This document shows, in pieces, positions 44,618 to 52,717 of a DNA stretch of 61,405 nucleotides (position 1 is its first letter; each line of letters starts with the position of its first letter). Made by a program: the position numbers and the translations under genes. Under the pieces are notes generated by a model. The model did no database searches and was not told where the DNA came from. It worked only from the letters and a program-made list of their open reading frames with translations. This DNA comes from Acetofilamentum sp. (lineage in GTDB: Bacteria; Bacteroidota; Bacteroidia; Bacteroidales; DYOH01). The DNA is taken from the NCBI GenBank assembly GCA_020720625.1, contig DYOH01000002.1, positions 33,686 to 95,090 of the forward strand. The letters are read 5' to 3'.

Positions 44618-47410
44618 TTATAGTTTATATTTTATACCAAAAGAAAATGCTCTTCCTTTTGAATAACGCCTATGATCAAGATATTCTTCATAATCATATA
44701 CGGCTCTGAATTCTGAATTTAAAATATTATCAGCCGAAAATTCTATACCCAAATGCTCTCCAATGTTTTTAGAAACATTAAAATTAAGTGCCGGTTCGGG
44801 TAATTCATAGATATATGGAGTAGCTAACTCCGTTATCAGCATCAATTTTTTACCGGAAACATTAAACCCGATATTTGCATCCCAACCATTCTCCTGGTTT
44901 GAATAGCTAAAATATGTGTTAATCACATAAGGAGCCTGTCCAACCATAGGTCTTGTTTTGGCATCTCTCAGATCTTGTAAATCTTTCTGTATTTCAACAA
45001 CAGATTTTACATAAGTATAATTGGCACCAAGCGACAATCCAGAAACAATAAAATCCAAGGATTTTCTTAACTCAGCTTCGATACCGTATAAATAGGATTC
45101 TTCGGAATTATCATAAGTTACTTCAAAATTGGCCGAAGCAGCACTTAAACGCATTTCAATCGGGTTTGTAAAATGCTTATAAAATGCACTAAAGGCAAAC
45201 ATCTCTCCACGGTTAAAGAAATACTCATATCTAAAGTCCAAATTATCTATTTTTGCCTCTTTTAAATCGGGATTACCATTCACACGCATGCCGGCTTTAT
45301 AATCATAAAAACTTTGTGGTGCAATTTCCTTAAACAATGGTCGGGCAAGTGTACGAGAAAAAGCTACCCTCAAATTCATATCATCTATTATTTTGTAGCT
45401 AATATTTACCGAAGGCAAAATATTCGTTTGTGGTAATGTTCCTTTGGCATACTTAGCATCATTTTGTGAGATAAGATTTTCGGTTTCAATCAATAATTTT
45501 TCTAAACGGGCCCCTGTAACAATGCGCAATTTGCTGCCAAGAGCAAAATCGGCCATCCCATAGGCAGATGCCACCGTTTGAAACGCATAATAACTATTTA
45601 TCAAATCGTTATTTATATCAGCTGTATAAAAAACGCCATTAATGTTATCCGATGAAATAATATTATCTAAAAGAACATTGTAATTTCCGTCCAATTGCAC
45701 ATTTCCTAAATATACAGCATTGTCAGAACGCAATTCAAATTTATTTTGAGATGCATCTCTTCGTTTATATAAGTAGCTTGCTCCGAATTTTAATTTTGAA
45801 TTTTCGCCTAAAATATTTAAAGGTAATTCATAATCTACTCTGTTATCAAAATTATACTCCTTAAAATCTCTGTAAATTCGCGATGGTAAAGAATTGGTCT
45901 GAATTCTGTAAAGCGTATCGCCACTGTATGGTTCAAACAAGTTGGTATAAAAACGAGCATCTGGCTCATTTTGAGTCATTAGTGTAAATGATGCTCCCCA
46001 CTCTAATTTATGTTGATTGTTTAGGGTATGTTTACCGTTTATTTGCGTTGAAGAGAAAGCTCTTTGTAAATAGCTAAGATTTCTTTCTTGCATAAAAGTC
46101 TGGGGTCCTTCGTAATAATAATGTCCAATTCTATATCTGCTGGTGCTCTCATTGCCCATATTATTTACAAATCTAATTCCTACCCTATTCTGGTCGTTTA
46201 GTTTGTAACTAAAGTTTAATAAGCTGGCAATTTTGGTACTATGATTTCCAACTCTGTCGCTCAAAATTTTATCGGCGCTAGAAATAGCCCCATTATAATT
46301 TCCAAAAACACCATTCTCGTAATAATCATAATCGTTCGAATAACTCAAAGAGAAATTGAATCCCAGAGGTTTATTCAAAAAATCTGTTTGATTTCCAACA
46401 GTAAATTTGTGGCTTTGATCCATAAACGACATCTTTTCCATGGGAGCTACTTCCTTGTTAAAAGCTTTAGAAATATCCCCCAACTCATCATAACTGTAGT
46501 AAACAATGTTTAGCTGTTCAATATTTTTCGCAGCCATATCGTCTAAAACAGTTTGAACAGACGATGGAATTGCACGGCTGCCATTATCAAAACCAAACCA
46601 GTCGGAAACAGGTGTATTATAGCTTAAAAAGTTTTTGTTAAAACTACTTTGAGTGTTAAATGTAAAAGAACTCGACCAAGTAAGCGAAAGCTCATCAGGA
46701 AAATCTCGTGTAACAATATCTACCTGACCTCCCGTTGACTCAGAAGGCATATCAGGAGTGAATGTTTTCTTTACCGTTATATTTTGAATAATACTACTGG
46801 GAAATAAGTCCATTTGAACACTATTCTTTTCGGGGTCTAGTCCTGGAATTTCAGCCGAATTCAATGTTGTTTTGGTATATCTCTCGCCCAAACCGCGAAC
46901 AAACACATACTTTCCTCCCTGAACCGAAATTCCGGTAACCCGTTTTAAGGCAGACGCAGCATTCCCATCGCCAAGCTTCGAAATTTGCTCCATCGAAATT
47001 CCATCCATCACGCCACTGGCCTTTTTTTGCATAATCATCATAGAGGACTCGCTTCTGCGCACAACTTCAGCAGAAACCACTACTTCACCCACATCAACGC
47101 TCGCTTCACCTAAAGTAACATCTAAGCTGGTGGTTTCGCCTCCTTTAATAATTATGTTTTCGAGTGTTTTTGTTTCGTAAGAAATAAAAGAATAGGTAAC
47201 TGTATATACACCTGGTTGTAGTTTAAGGCTATAGGAGCCATCGAAATCCGAGATAGTTCCAACACCAGGCAAGGATGGAACTAATACATTAGCACCAATA
47301 AGCGCTTCATTATTGGTTTTATCGAGAATTGTACCTTTTAAATATCCTGTTTGTGCATTTGTTGCCAAAAACAAGGATAATACAGAAAATAAAATAAATA
47401 TCTTTTTCAT
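44618..47410 (-). CDS. TonB-dependent outer-membrane receptor with N-terminal CarboxypepD_reg-like domain
   Basis: 930 residues. Signal peptide to about residue 19 (ATNAQ), then a carboxypeptidase-regulatory-like beta domain (GYLKGTILDKTNNEALIGANV, DFDGSYSLKLQPG) to about 110, and a plug domain with EVVVSAEV, GISVQGGKYVFVRGLGERY and STGGQVDIVT near 135-240. The rest is a 22-strand beta barrel ending in an aromatic-rich last strand (GRAFSFGIKYKL). This subtype has no SusD partner; it pairs instead with the beta-helix lipoprotein gene 100 bases upstream. The substrate is unknown. Confidence 0.92.
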   Translation of the reverse strand: MKKIFILFSVLSLFLATNAQTGYLKGTILDKTNNEALIGANVLVPSLPGVGTISDFDGSYSLKLQPGVYTVTYSFISYETKTLENIIIKGGETTSLDVTLGEASVDVGEVVVSAEVVRRSESSMMIMQKKASGVMDGISMEQISKLGDGNAASALKRVTGISVQGGKYVFVRGLGERYTKTTLNSAEIPGLDPEKNSVQMDLFPSSIIQNITVKKTFTPDMPSESTGGQVDIVTRDFPDELSLTWSSSFTFNTQSSFNKNFLSYNTPVSDWFGFDNGSRAIPSSVQTVLDDMAAKNIEQLNIVYYSYDELGDISKAFNKEVAPMEKMSFMDQSHKFTVGNQTDFLNKPLGFNFSLSYSNDYDYYENGVFGNYNGAISSADKILSDRVGNHSTKIASLLNFSYKLNDQNRVGIRFVNNMGNESTSRYRIGHYYYEGPQTFMQERNLSYLQRAFSSTQINGKHTLNNQHKLEWGASFTLMTQNEPDARFYTNLFEPYSGDTLYRIQTNSLPSRIYRDFKEYNFDNRVDYELPLNILGENSKLKFGASYLYKRRDASQNKFELRSDNAVYLGNVQLDGNYNVLLDNIISSDNINGVFYTADINNDLINSYYAFQTVASAYGMADFALGSKLRIVTGARLEKLLIETENLISQNDAKYAKGTLPQTNILPSVNISYKIIDDMNLRVAFSRTLARPLFKEIAPQSFYDYKAGMRVNGNPDLKEAKIDNLDFRYEYFFNRGEMFAFSAFYKHFTNPIEMRLSAASANFEVTYDNSEESYLYGIEAELRKSLDFIVSGLSLGANYTYVKSVVEIQKDLQDLRDAKTRPMVGQAPYVINTYFSYSNQENGWDANIGFNVSGKKLMLITELATPYIYELPEPALNFNVSKNIGEHLGIEFSADNILNSEFRAVYDYEEYLDHRRYSKGRAFSFGIKYKL

Positions 47411-47452
47411 TTTTTTATAACGTTATTTTAGACTTTAAATAAAAAGATAAAA

Positions 47453-47474
47453 GGTGGTAGTCTGCAAACTACCA
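47453..47474 (-). terminator. Weak hairpin between lipoprotein and receptor genes
   Basis: TGGTAGT (47455-47461) pairs with ACTACCA (47468-47474) around a 6-base loop, with a mixed T-rich tail on the minus strand. It may set the ratio of the two products as an attenuator rather than a full stop. Confidence 0.45.
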
Positions 47475-47510
47475 TCCCCTTATTTTTTGAATTAGTTTAA
47501 TTATGATTGC

Positions 47511-48884
47511 TTATTTAGAACGAGAATACAAAGTCCATCCAGCTGTCCAATTAGTTCCGCTAGGATCAAATGCACCTTGAAAAGTTACAGGCGAAAACCA
47601 ATTATCGCTAGCAGCAACACCTGCGTTAGCTTTTCCTGTAGCAGGAACAAAAGCTTCACCAAATAAATCATCGTCGCTGGTATTTCCATTGCTTGTAAAA
47701 TGCGATTCTAATTTAGTTTGAGCATCGGCAGGAGCAGTACCTTTTTCATTATAATAGCCGATAAGAGCATCAACATCTACAAAAATATTATTTTTTAGCA
47801 TCAGATTTCCATTAAGGAACATATCATAGCTACTGCTACCTTTATCGTTTCTGAACTCAACCTTAACTCCAACTTCCGCATAGGCAAAAACACTGTTTGC
47901 ATAAGTTCCACCTGCATTGTCGCGGAATACCATAATTTTAGTACCATTGTTTACATAAGTAGCATTGTAAATAACCGGCATTGCATAAGGAGTTCCAGCT
48001 TCGTTGTCGCTAGGGCCACCGTCTTGCTCTGCAGAATAATCACCCACAACATCGTCCTGAACAGCAAACCAGAATTGACCTTTACCATGAAATCCCTGGT
48101 CGTAATCGTAAGAATCATCACCGCAATAAGCCACTACAGCGTATTTTACACTTGGTGCACCACCAAAAAATTCAATACCATCGTCAATGTTTGAAATAAT
48201 TTCAACATACTCTATTACAGTTGCATTACCTACAGCACCCAAAGTTAGTCCGTTAATCTCATTACCGGCACCAATATCGGTACCACCATGACGAATAGAT
48301 ACATATTTTAAAACACCGGAATTGTCAGCATCGTTAGTACCACCATATAATCCACGAGACTCAGTCTCAGGAATTCCTTCAATCTGTTGGTCTACCAGAT
48401 TATTTGTAGTTGCTTTACCTAAAACAATTATGCCACCCCACAAACCTCTAACGTTTGTGCCATAAACAGAACCTTCGAAATTATCTCCTAAACCAGTAAA
48501 AACAATAGGAGATGAAGCAGTACCTTCTGCCTTAATTTTACCACCGCGGGCAACAACCAATGCTGAAGCATTTTCACCTTGTCCTGGTTTACCTTGAACC
48601 ATTGTTCCTGCTTCGATAGTTAAAGTTTGACCATCATTTACAAAAACCAAGCCATCAAGCACATAAGTTGTATCTGCCGACATAGAATAATTACCACCAA
48701 AACCGGCACCTAAATCTTTAATAGAAACGGTTACAGTTGCTTTGTCAACAGTGTAAACGGTTGTACCAATTTTGTAATCATCTTCTGTTACTACATCAAC
48801 AGGATTTACATCATCAGGATTACAGGCTGTAAAAAAAACGCCCAATCCAAGTAAAGCGATTAAATAAAATTTAATTGATTTCAT
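47511..48884 (-). CDS. Surface lipoprotein with beta-helix-like repeats, partner of the TonB receptor
   Basis: 457 residues from ATG 48884 (MKSIKFYLIALLGLGVFFTAC), a lipoprotein signal with Cys near 21 followed by NPDD, which is consistent with surface export. The body has a parallel beta-helix feel: TLTIEAGTMVQGKP, KIKAEGTASSPIVFTG, LWGGIIVLG, VLKYVSIRHGG, VIEYVEIISNIDDGIEFFGG and similar strands. The C-terminus NWTAGWTLY is a recognisable ending of this Bacteroidota family. The family has no assigned role beyond its receptor association. Confidence 0.8.
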   Translation of the reverse strand: MKSIKFYLIALLGLGVFFTACNPDDVNPVDVVTEDDYKIGTTVYTVDKATVTVSIKDLGAGFGGNYSMSADTTYVLDGLVFVNDGQTLTIEAGTMVQGKPGQGENASALVVARGGKIKAEGTASSPIVFTGLGDNFEGSVYGTNVRGLWGGIIVLGKATTNNLVDQQIEGIPETESRGLYGGTNDADNSGVLKYVSIRHGGTDIGAGNEINGLTLGAVGNATVIEYVEIISNIDDGIEFFGGAPSVKYAVVAYCGDDSYDYDQGFHGKGQFWFAVQDDVVGDYSAEQDGGPSDNEAGTPYAMPVIYNATYVNNGTKIMVFRDNAGGTYANSVFAYAEVGVKVEFRNDKGSSSYDMFLNGNLMLKNNIFVDVDALIGYYNEKGTAPADAQTKLESHFTSNGNTSDDDLFGEAFVPATGKANAGVAASDNWFSPVTFQGAFDPSGTNWTAGWTLYSRSK

Positions 48885-49099
48885 TTTAAATTTGTTTAAT
48901 TTTGATGCTGCAAAGGAAGCCATATACTTTGAAGTATGCATTAAGGCTATTTGAAATAAACATTAATGATGGAGCAAATGAAAATGATAAACACCAAATT
49001 TAAGGAGTGTGATTTAATTATTTAGTAACATTAATTTAATTTATGATTTGAAAAAAGCCACCAATATTGTATTAAGAAGTTAATTAATTATATATTCAC

Positions 49100-49795
49100 A
49101 TGGAAAACTCAGAATACACGCTATTACTCGTCGACGATGAACCAGATATATTAGAATTTGTAGGATATAATTTAAAAAAAGAAGGCTTTAATGTATATTC
49201 GTGTGGTAACGGCAAAGAAGCGATAAAAAAAGCCAGAGAAATTATACCCGACTTAATTCTTTTAGACGTAATGATGCCTGAGATGGATGGAATAGAAACT
49301 TGTGAAGAGCTTCGAAAAATCGATACCTTAAATAATACAGTAATAGCAATGCTAACCGCCCGCGGCGAGGATTACTCGCAAATTGCCGGTTTCGATGCAG
49401 GAGCTGATGATTATATAACCAAGCCAATAAAACCTAAAGTACTGATAAGCAGAATAAAAGCGCTTCTAAAACGAACAGAAAGATTAAATAATCCGGAAAA
49501 GGAGCTTACCGAATTTCTGCAACTAAACGAATTAAAAATAGACCTGGAAAAATATATCGTTTATATAGATAATAAAGAACTTAATTTGCCCAAAAAAGAA
49601 TTCAAACTGCTATATTTATTAGCATCCAAACCAGGAAAAGTATTCACCCGCGAAGAAATTTACAGTGCAGTATGGGGAGACAATATAATTGTTGGAGACC
49701 GAACAATTGATGTTCATATTAGAAAACTTAGAGAAAAACTTGGTGATAAGTACATAAAAACGATTAAAGGAGTTGGCTACAAATTTAACGATTGA
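49100..49795 (+). CDS. OmpR/PhoB-family response regulator
   Basis: 231 residues. Receiver domain: DDEPDILEFVGYNL near residue 13, phospho-acceptor Asp in LILLDVMMPEMDG near 55, the switch Thr in MLTARG and Lys in DDYITKPIKP near 108. A PhoB-like winged helix follows (EFKLLYLLASKPGKVFTREEIYSAVWG and DRTIDVHIRKLREKLG). It is transcribed divergently from the lipoprotein-TonB pair. PhoB-like subfamily and this context suggest nutrient (possibly phosphate) control of that pair, but I see no clear Pho box in the 215-base gap. No kinase gene follows. Confidence 0.9.
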   Translation: MENSEYTLLLVDDEPDILEFVGYNLKKEGFNVYSCGNGKEAIKKAREIIPDLILLDVMMPEMDGIETCEELRKIDTLNNTVIAMLTARGEDYSQIAGFDAGADDYITKPIKPKVLISRIKALLKRTERLNNPEKELTEFLQLNELKIDLEKYIVYIDNKELNLPKKEFKLLYLLASKPGKVFTREEIYSAVWGDNIIVGDRTIDVHIRKLREKLGDKYIKTIKGVGYKFND

Positions 49796-49891
49796 CAAAT
49801 TTGTATAACAGATGCAAAAAATTTAATCAAATATTTGATTTTTACCAAAATTTGGTTTATATTTACCCAAAATACGCCAAAACTAATTATC

Positions 49892-50464
49892 ATGTTAGTG
49901 AAAATTAAATTAAAAAACACCGGAAATACTATTCTGGTAAATGATAATGTCTATGAATATGTAACGGGCAATGCATATCTTGCTCAAATAGAATTTGTAA
50001 AAAACCTGCGAGAACATTCTTTGGGTTATGCTTTTTTTCAAAAACATTGGAAACAAGCATCGGGAAGTTATAAAGTAGAAACCATTTACTTGCATAGGCT
50101 AATTGCAGAGAAATTTATTTCGCAAATGGAAAGCAATGAACCTTTGTATGTTCAATTTAAAAATGGAAATAACAAAGATTGCCGTCTCGAAAATCTGGCT
50201 TGGGTAAATAGAAGCAAGCTTGTTAGAAATACCAAATATGTGCAAGGAAAAACGCAATATAGAGGTGTATCTAAGGTTGATAAAAAATATAGAGCTGTTA
50301 TTTACCACAAAAACGAAAGAATCTTTTTAGGTAGATTTGATACCGCCGAAGAAGCAGCTTATATTTATAATAAAGAAGCCGAAAAGATTTTTGGAAAAAC
50401 AAGAAGCCTTAACAAATTGCCCAAAGACTTAACAGAAGAGTTTGACAAAAAATATGCCAAATAA
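49892..50464 (+). CDS. AP2-domain protein with a degenerate HNH-like N-terminus
   Basis: 190 residues from ATG 49892; an upstream in-frame start at 49835 has no support. The first half resembles the HNH_3 homing-endonuclease part: YLHRLIAEKFI near residue 70, then VQFKNGNNKDCRLENLAW, where the usual V-x-H-x-x-G-N has Phe in place of His. The second half is an AP2 DNA-binding domain (TQYRGVSKVDKKYRAVIYHK, FLGRFDTAEEAAYIYN). Loss of the catalytic His suggests a DNA-binding protein derived from a homing endonuclease. It is alone, with a terminator behind it. Confidence 0.8.
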   Translation: MLVKIKLKNTGNTILVNDNVYEYVTGNAYLAQIEFVKNLREHSLGYAFFQKHWKQASGSYKVETIYLHRLIAEKFISQMESNEPLYVQFKNGNNKDCRLENLAWVNRSKLVRNTKYVQGKTQYRGVSKVDKKYRAVIYHKNERIFLGRFDTAEEAAYIYNKEAEKIFGKTRSLNKLPKDLTEEFDKKYAK

Positions 50465-50492
50465 AAAAGAGGCATAATAATGCCTCTTTTTT
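50463..50492. terminator. Bidirectional terminator
   Basis: AAAAAAGAGGCAT (50463-50475) and ATGCCTCTTTTTT (50480-50492) with a 4-base loop, between the AP2-protein and lysozyme genes. Confidence 0.9.
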
Positions 50493-50495
50493 ATT

Positions 50496-51062
50496 TTAAT
50501 TATCACTTTTGAATAATTCTAATTCCCATTTTCTGATTTTGTATGCATAATCAGAGCGAATTTTTTTTGCCTTCCCGATCTTATAGTAACAATACGACAA
50601 CCAAATTGTATCGATTTCTTCATTATTTATAATGGCCTGTTTAAGATTCGATTGATTAAATCGACCAATTCCTAACGAAAAAACAAAATGCGACATTGCC
50701 AGTTTTTGATTGTTACTTAAATGCGGCATACACAAAGTTACATATCTCAAAGCTTTATCAAAGTCCTTTCTTAATATCAAATCAGCTTGTTTTTCGCTAA
50801 TAATTTCTGGTAGGCTTTCTGAAATTTGTAGCACATGTCCGTATCCTATCGTTGTTACTCCGGCAGCACATTTGTATTTTACAGGCATAAATCCTTCATG
50901 TTCTTTAATATAATTAATTACATGATTGTATTTTATATGCCATTTCATCTCCTGCTCAAAACTATGTAGCTTTTGCTGATACTGAACTTGGCTGTCGGAT
51001 TTCAGAGATAATATTGATGATGGTATACTAATTAAAATGAAAAACATAAAAAATTTCTTCAT
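50496..51062 (-). CDS. Secreted phage-type lysozyme (GH24)
   Basis: 188 residues from ATG 51062 (MKKFFMFFILISIPSSILS, a signal peptide); a longer frame would put extra residues before it. The catalytic block is EHEGFMPVKYKCAAGVTTIG near 60, with the E-C-T triad at the T4 lysozyme spacing (Glu, then Cys nine residues later in place of Asp, Thr six after that). Further GH24 features are GYGH and the helical C-terminal lobe. It should cleave the beta-1,4 bonds of peptidoglycan in the periplasm. In phages this is a lysis enzyme; a stand-alone chromosomal copy with its own terminators could be domesticated. Confidence 0.87.
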   Translation of the reverse strand: MKKFFMFFILISIPSSILSLKSDSQVQYQQKLHSFEQEMKWHIKYNHVINYIKEHEGFMPVKYKCAAGVTTIGYGHVLQISESLPEIISEKQADLILRKDFDKALRYVTLCMPHLSNNQKLAMSHFVFSLGIGRFNQSNLKQAIINNEEIDTIWLSYCYYKIGKAKKIRSDYAYKIRKWELELFKSDN

Positions 51063-51343
51063 TTTCGAAAAACGTATACTTCGTTTACAAATATTAGCTT
51101 TAATAATACAATTCAAGTTCCTGAAATTGTAGTTACCTACACTACACCTCTCTTCACCATTTTTAATCTAACTATTTTCATTTTAATGATATTTATCGTA
51201 TTACACAACTGTATAATACTAATTTTGATGCAAATATACATAAAAATATTTATAAACAAAACTTTTAATGACATTTTTGATTAAAAAAAAAACCTTTTAT
51301 GTAATTACATATTTATGAGCTACTTAGCGCTTTATGTTTTGTG

Positions 51344-51389
51344 CAAAAAATATGTGGGATTTGGATAGTATACTCATCCAAATCCCACA
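51344..51389 (-). terminator. Strong terminator after the SiaC-like gene
   Basis: A 14-bp perfect stem, TGTGGGATTTGGAT (51353-51366) with ATCCAAATCCCACA (51376-51389), and a 9-base loop; the minus strand continues into a T run. Confidence 0.9.
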
Positions 51390-51417
51390 TTGATAAATAT
51401 TTTATTAAAATGCGCGC

Positions 51418-51795
51418 TTATTCGTCTGACTTTGCAACAAAAGAAAATGGTATTCTAAACATGGAGCTAAGTTCCTCTCCTAACTCATTCATATCCTCGT
51501 CTGATTCTGCAAAAATCCAATTAACTTCTACATTTTGATTATTACTAACCAAAGTTTCAAGAATTTTTAGAATTTCAAGCAATGCGCTTTTACTCGAGCT
51601 ATTTAAATAAGAATAATAAAAATCCATCACCAATAGATAATATTGGCCGGGCTTTATAGAATCGAGCCATTCAATAACAACCTCGTAAACCTTTAGGGCA
51701 TTGGGCGGATATGAAGGCCCACTAATTTCAACCTTTCCTTTTTTCGAATCAATTCTAATTAAGGGAGAATCTTTTGTAGCTTCTATTAATATCAT
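51418..51795 (-). CDS. SiaC-family regulatory phosphoprotein (DUF1987)
   Basis: 125 residues from ATG 51795 (MILIEATKDSPLIRIDSKKG); an upstream start at 51822 is less likely. The family pattern is clear: KVEISGPSYPPNALKVYEVVIEWL, then FYYSYLNSSSKSALLEILKILE. The family usually has Thr in the N-T-S-S motif, which is the phosphorylated residue in Pseudomonas SiaC; here it is Ser. SiaC is reset by a SpoIIE-type phosphatase and controls a diguanylate cyclase or similar output. The window holds such a phosphatase 7 kb away, but neither SiaB nor SiaD. The 356-base gap to the lysozyme gene holds only the terminator. Confidence 0.85.
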   Translation of the reverse strand: MILIEATKDSPLIRIDSKKGKVEISGPSYPPNALKVYEVVIEWLDSIKPGQYYLLVMDFYYSYLNSSSKSALLEILKILETLVSNNQNVEVNWIFAESDEDMNELGEELSSMFRIPFSFVAKSDE

Positions 51796-51892
51796 TTGTG
51801 TGGTATTTATACAAAAATACAAAAATTATAAAGTTAAACAAATAGAATATCGGAATAATAATTTCTGTATTACACATAGATTAACAATTGCG

Positions 51893-51924
51893 CTTGGAAA
51901 AATAAGGGCAATACGCTATATTTG
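51893..51924 (+). promoter_or_regulatory. Putative promoter of the L,D-transpeptidase-like gene
   Basis: CTTG (51893-51896), a 20-base spacer, then TATATTTG (51917-51924), a full -7 match 20 bases before the ATG at 51944. Confidence 0.5.
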
Positions 51925-51943
51925 CAAAAAAATTACAATCAAA

Positions 51944-52717
51944 ATGTTAAAACGGTTTATAAGCATCATAGCATTAACAATCATATTAAGTTCATTTACT
52001 GAGAATAATTTTCGTTCGATTGATAAAATCGAAGAGAGAATAATTATCAATGCTGGTTTATCTCCTGAGCAACAAAAGCAGATTCAAATTATCGATTCAA
52101 AAATAATCGGGCTTTATAATCAATTCATCAGCAATGAAAACATTGAATTCGAAGTATTTAAGCATGCATATTTAGGTTATAACAATCTAATGAGAAAGAA
52201 TTTATTGCGGAATGACAGTTTATTAACGATAGTGGATTTTTCGAAACCAAGTTCGGAAAAGAGATTATTTACTTTTGATTTGAAAAATAATAAAGTTATT
52301 TATAAAGAATACGTTTCGCATGGAGTAAACAGTGGCTCTTTATTCGCCGAAAGTTTTTCTAATAAGCCTGGTTCTCAAAAAAGTAGTCTTGGATTTTACA
52401 TTACCAATGAAACATATTTTGGAAGCAATGGTTATTCTCTAAAACTAGATGGTTTAGAGAAGGACATTAATGATAATGCGCGCATTAGGGGAATTGTAAT
52501 TCACGGAGCCAATTATGTAGATTCGATTTTTATTTTGCAAAACAATAACCGACTTGGACGTAGTTTTGGTTGCCCGGCATTACCAATGCAAAGTTACAAA
52601 CAAATAATTGAAACTATTAAAGATAAGTCGTGTTTCTTTATTTATGCTCCTGTGAAAAATTATTTTCAAACATCTGTTTTTCTAAATCCATTAACTAATG
52701 GACATCTTAATAGCTAG
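51944..52717 (+). CDS. Exported YkuD_2-type L,D-transpeptidase-like protein
   Basis: 257 residues from ATG 51944 (MLKRFISIIALTIILSSF, a signal peptide); an earlier in-frame start at 51701 overlaps the SiaC gene and is not used. The catalytic domain shows GSLFAESFSNKPGSQKSSLGF near 110, GIVIHGANYV near 180 and RSFGCPAL near 210 with the nucleophilic Cys. This matches the YkuD-like PF13645 family rather than classical YkuD. Its role is presumed in peptidoglycan editing. The last 11 bases overlap tail to tail with the next transpeptidase gene. Confidence 0.85.
   Translation: MLKRFISIIALTIILSSFTENNFRSIDKIEERIIINAGLSPEQQKQIQIIDSKIIGLYNQFISNENIEFEVFKHAYLGYNNLMRKNLLRNDSLLTIVDFSKPSSEKRLFTFDLKNNKVIYKEYVSHGVNSGSLFAESFSNKPGSQKSSLGFYITNETYFGSNGYSLKLDGLEKDINDNARIRGIVIHGANYVDSIFILQNNNRLGRSFGCPALPMQSYKQIIETIKDKSCFFIYAPVKNYFQTSVFLNPLTNGHLNS

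Noticed and set aside
48885-49099. Pho box between the lipoprotein and PhoB-like genes
   Set aside because: No spaced direct repeats resembling the known box were visible; the sequence is just AT-rich.
51701-51943. Longer start for the YkuD_2-type protein
   Set aside because: It would overlap the SiaC-like gene and place 81 residues ahead of a clear signal peptide; a promoter match lies between.
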